The position numbers and the translations under genes were made by a program. From Primula veris (Eukaryota > Streptophyta > Magnoliopsida > Ericales > Primulaceae), in assembly GCA_963682055.1 (NCBI GenBank), contig OY821749.1, positions 30,387,631-30,451,630 of the forward strand: a DNA stretch of 64,000 bases, given 5' to 3'. Of the stretch, positions 61,621 through 64,000 are shown in pieces (positions within the stretch are counted from its first letter, which is position 1; every line of letters begins with the position of its first letter). The notes beneath the pieces are model-generated. The model saw only the letters and a list, made by a program, of their open reading frames with translations, ran no database searches and was not told the DNA's origin.

Positions 61621-62175
61621 GAGTGAAAATTGATTCTCATTTCATGCATTCGTATAGGTTCTATTAAATGACGTATCACATAAGGTCTACTTTTTTTATG
61701 CTACAATATTTTTGGCACAATACTACTTTTTGTTGTTAAAAGTAAGGAAAAAAAGCTTAAGTTTTCTGTAATAAATTCATTTTTGAAGTTTGATAATGCA
61801 TGGAATGTGATCTTAATTAAGTGTAGAAAGAGTTATAACTTGTTCGAATTCATGACGCGTCAGAAAGGTCTGTTTTTTTTTATGCCATAATTAACTAAAT
61901 CTTAGAGTTTCTGCTTCTATTTTTGGAGAATTTGAAGATGTGACTTTTGTTTATTAAAGTTGCTTGGTTAACATTCAGGAATCAGCAGGTTCATATAAAC
62001 ATTTATGGCCCTACATTTTTGTATCCATTTAGATTGTGCCAATCCAATATGCAAAGACCTTTTTTATAGCATAGCGGAGTTGTCACACTTTTATTTGCTC
62101 AAGTTTAAAAATAAAATCTAAGGTAGATTTTGTACGAGCTTTCAATTTATGGCCACTTGGTATGAGAAATAAAAC

Positions 62176-62748
62176 GAGTTTTTTTTTTTTCAAAATGGTT
62201 TGAATAGCACCCAGAAATACCAGAATGGTCTGTGTTTATTTTAAATTTCCAAAATGATCTATCTCTTTATGTTCGTTAATTGAATTGACGAACTTTATAA
62301 AAAATTAAATAGAACTTCGTTAATTGAATTGACGAATTTTATAAAAATAATTAAATATTATTTCGTCAATTCAATTGACGAATTTTATAAAACTAATTAA
62401 ATATTACTTGGTCACGAAGTTCGATAAAAAAACTCATATTTAATTAATTAATATTTGCCCTGTATATATATATGCGTTTGTAACCTCTGAGTATTTTAAT
62501 TAAATATAATTGTTTTATCGAAATTCGTTAATTCAATTGACGAAGTAATATTTAATTATTTTTATGAACTTCATCAATTCAATTGACGAAGTAATATTTA
62601 ATTATTGTATGAAATTCTATTTAATTTTTTATAAATTTCGTCAATTCAATTAACGAACATAAAAAGTAGACCATTTTGAGAATTTAAAAGAGAGACAGAC
62701 CATTCTGGTATTTTTGAATCTCACTCAGATCATTTTGGAAAAAAACTC
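62176..62748. repeat. large foldback element with palindromic tandem units
   Basis: The left arm (62176 to about 62410) starts gagttttttt and the right arm (about 62515-62748) ends aaaaaaactc. Both arms contain aaataccagaatggtctg or its complement and two to three units of about 50 bp built on ttcgtcaattcaattgacga followed by attttataaaa and taattaaatatta. That core is itself an almost perfect palindrome. The loop is about 100 bp. No coding. Confidence 0.85.
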
Positions 62749-62804
62749 AAATAAAAGAACCGGAGTAACCTTATGAAACTTTAATTAAGATTGATTTATA
62801 ATAT

Positions 62805-62842
62805 GCACACACACATATATATATATATATATACACACACAA
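62805..62842. repeat. (CA)n(TA)n(CA)n microsatellite
   Basis: cacacaca, then about ten ta units, then acacacac. Confidence 0.9.
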
Positions 62843-64000
62843 TATAAGTGAGGTCTTTGACATGCTCGACTCGACTAATTAATTAACTTGTGGTTTATCA
62901 TTACAAGAAAAGCCCCAGTATATAAGAGGAGACATTATATTGATATTCTATCGTTATAGTGGATGTGGCTGAATCAAAGCCGGAATAACAACAATTTTGT
63001 TATGAATTTTTTTATTTTGTTGTTAATTTTGTCCATCCACTATAGATAAAATGTCAATGTAGCATTCCGTGCTATTCTAACATTTTCATATGATGTGCGC
63101 GGACGTTTTCAAACTTTGTACAATCTTAATAATTTGATATTATTCCAAATAAGGTGCTGCTATTGTTTGGTTTTAGTGAATGAGTTAAAGTTGACCTATA
63201 GAAATTGTTCTATATATAATTATATACTATGTGTTAAATCACCACCACCACCCTCAAATTTACTAAAAACTAATTAAGATATGTAATTTAGAATAATACG
63301 TTTTCGGTGTTTGATTAAGAAATGTGCATGAACCTTGCTAATGCTTTATTAATTTTCATAGTTAGGCTGTCACTAGAGAAAAAAACAATGAAGAATCATA
63401 TAATTAGACAATTAAAATATGATTAAGTTGGGCCGGTAAGCACAAGTCACAAGCACAAATATTGCTATTTTATTGTATCACTCATTTGCAACTTTTGTTG
63501 CCATTTTGTTTTGTCCCCTTTAATTAGTAGAAGTCTTGAACATAATTGTTTCAAATATCTCTCAAATACTGGAAAGTCTGAGTAATACAACATGTCAATA
63601 TATGAGTGGGGGAAAGCCGAGACCTATTTAAGAAAGTTTAAGTAAAGTAAACGACAATATTGTAGCACGAAATTACTTTTCAAATTTCAAGTTGAATAGG
63701 CCGTTGAATTTTGCCGAGTAACTAAAAACAGATTACCAATTGTACAATATTTTAAAATAACTGGAGTGAGTTGCAAATTAGAACGTACTTTGGATTTGGT
63801 GAAATATACAAACGGTCCCTTTAATTTAGATATAACACTATTTGGTTTTCATAGTTTCAGTTCAGATCACTAATACTAACCAAATGCTGATAAATTTGAT
63901 GGATTTGTTCTCTAATAGTGAACCGTCTTAGTCGTTGGTTTTTTGAAATTGATAATTAATTTGATTATACGAGAATAATATGCCAACATAAATACCTAAG
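62843..64000. other. gene-free right end of the window
   Basis: A/T-rich, with no recognisable gene. A tract near 63810-63860 (acggtccctttaatttagat) resembles the 'ggtccc' type of repeat seen in DEX1 intron 10, but no boundaries are visible. Confidence 0.4.

Noticed and set aside
1..64000. CRISPR arrays, bacterial operons, phage or viral genes
   Set aside because: Nothing of the kind is visible. Genes have plant introns and plant-specific families, and the repeats are transposon-like.

Overview
This window is nuclear DNA of a flowering plant, almost certainly a eudicot. It is AT-rich, its genes have canonical GT..AG introns, and there are long gene-poor stretches full of small transposons, foldback elements and microsatellites. 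Every recognisable protein is plant-type (brassinosteroid reductase, exine protein DEX1, OCTOPUS family, NPF transporter, laccase, DIVARICATA-type MYB). I do not name the species.

Layout: a DUF674 gene (minus strand) runs off the left edge at 1-688. A DET2-type steroid 5-alpha-reductase (2601-4004, minus) is head-to-head with DEX1 (5903-14791, plus, 13 exons). An intronless OCTOPUS-like gene follows (17885-20398, plus), then an NPF8 peptide transporter (24028-27763, minus, 5 exons), a laccase (35991-41521, plus, 6 exons) and a DIV-like MYB gene (51215-53017, plus, 2 exons). From 53 kb to the right edge I find repeats only. Exon joins were worked out by hand from splice consensus, reading-frame phase and family similarity. 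The four multi-exon genes join into uninterrupted frames of 851, 571, 557 and 281 codons.

The gene set matches, from memory, two Arabidopsis blocks derived from one ancestral segment: At5g01130-At5g01200 (DUF674, OCTOPUS-like, NPF8.2, LAC10, DIV-like MYB) and At2g38050-At2g38090 (DET2, OCTOPUS-like, LAC4, DIV-like MYB). DEX1 next to an OCTOPUS gene recalls At3g09070-At3g09090. The window therefore looks like a fairly unreduced version of that segment. The genes share themes of vascular tissue, cell wall and hormone (brassinosteroid synthesis, phloem polarity, lignin laccase), but they are separate transcription units and do not form an operon.

Most unusual points: (1) the DET2 gene carries an in-frame block of about 211 residues of degenerate 10-residue repeats in the middle of an otherwise normal-length enzyme; (2) the OCTOPUS-like protein contains a run of imperfect repeats of about 60 residues; (3) DEX1 intron 11 only works as a GC-AG intron; (4) laccase intron 2 contains about three degenerate copies of the exon 2/intron 2 junction, including a mutated donor and a GC-type potential donor; (5) two tiny retroposon tails of 43-50 bp lie at distant sites, each with its own target-site duplication; (6) several large foldback elements and a CACTA-like element with about 150-bp inverted ends occupy the intergenic space.
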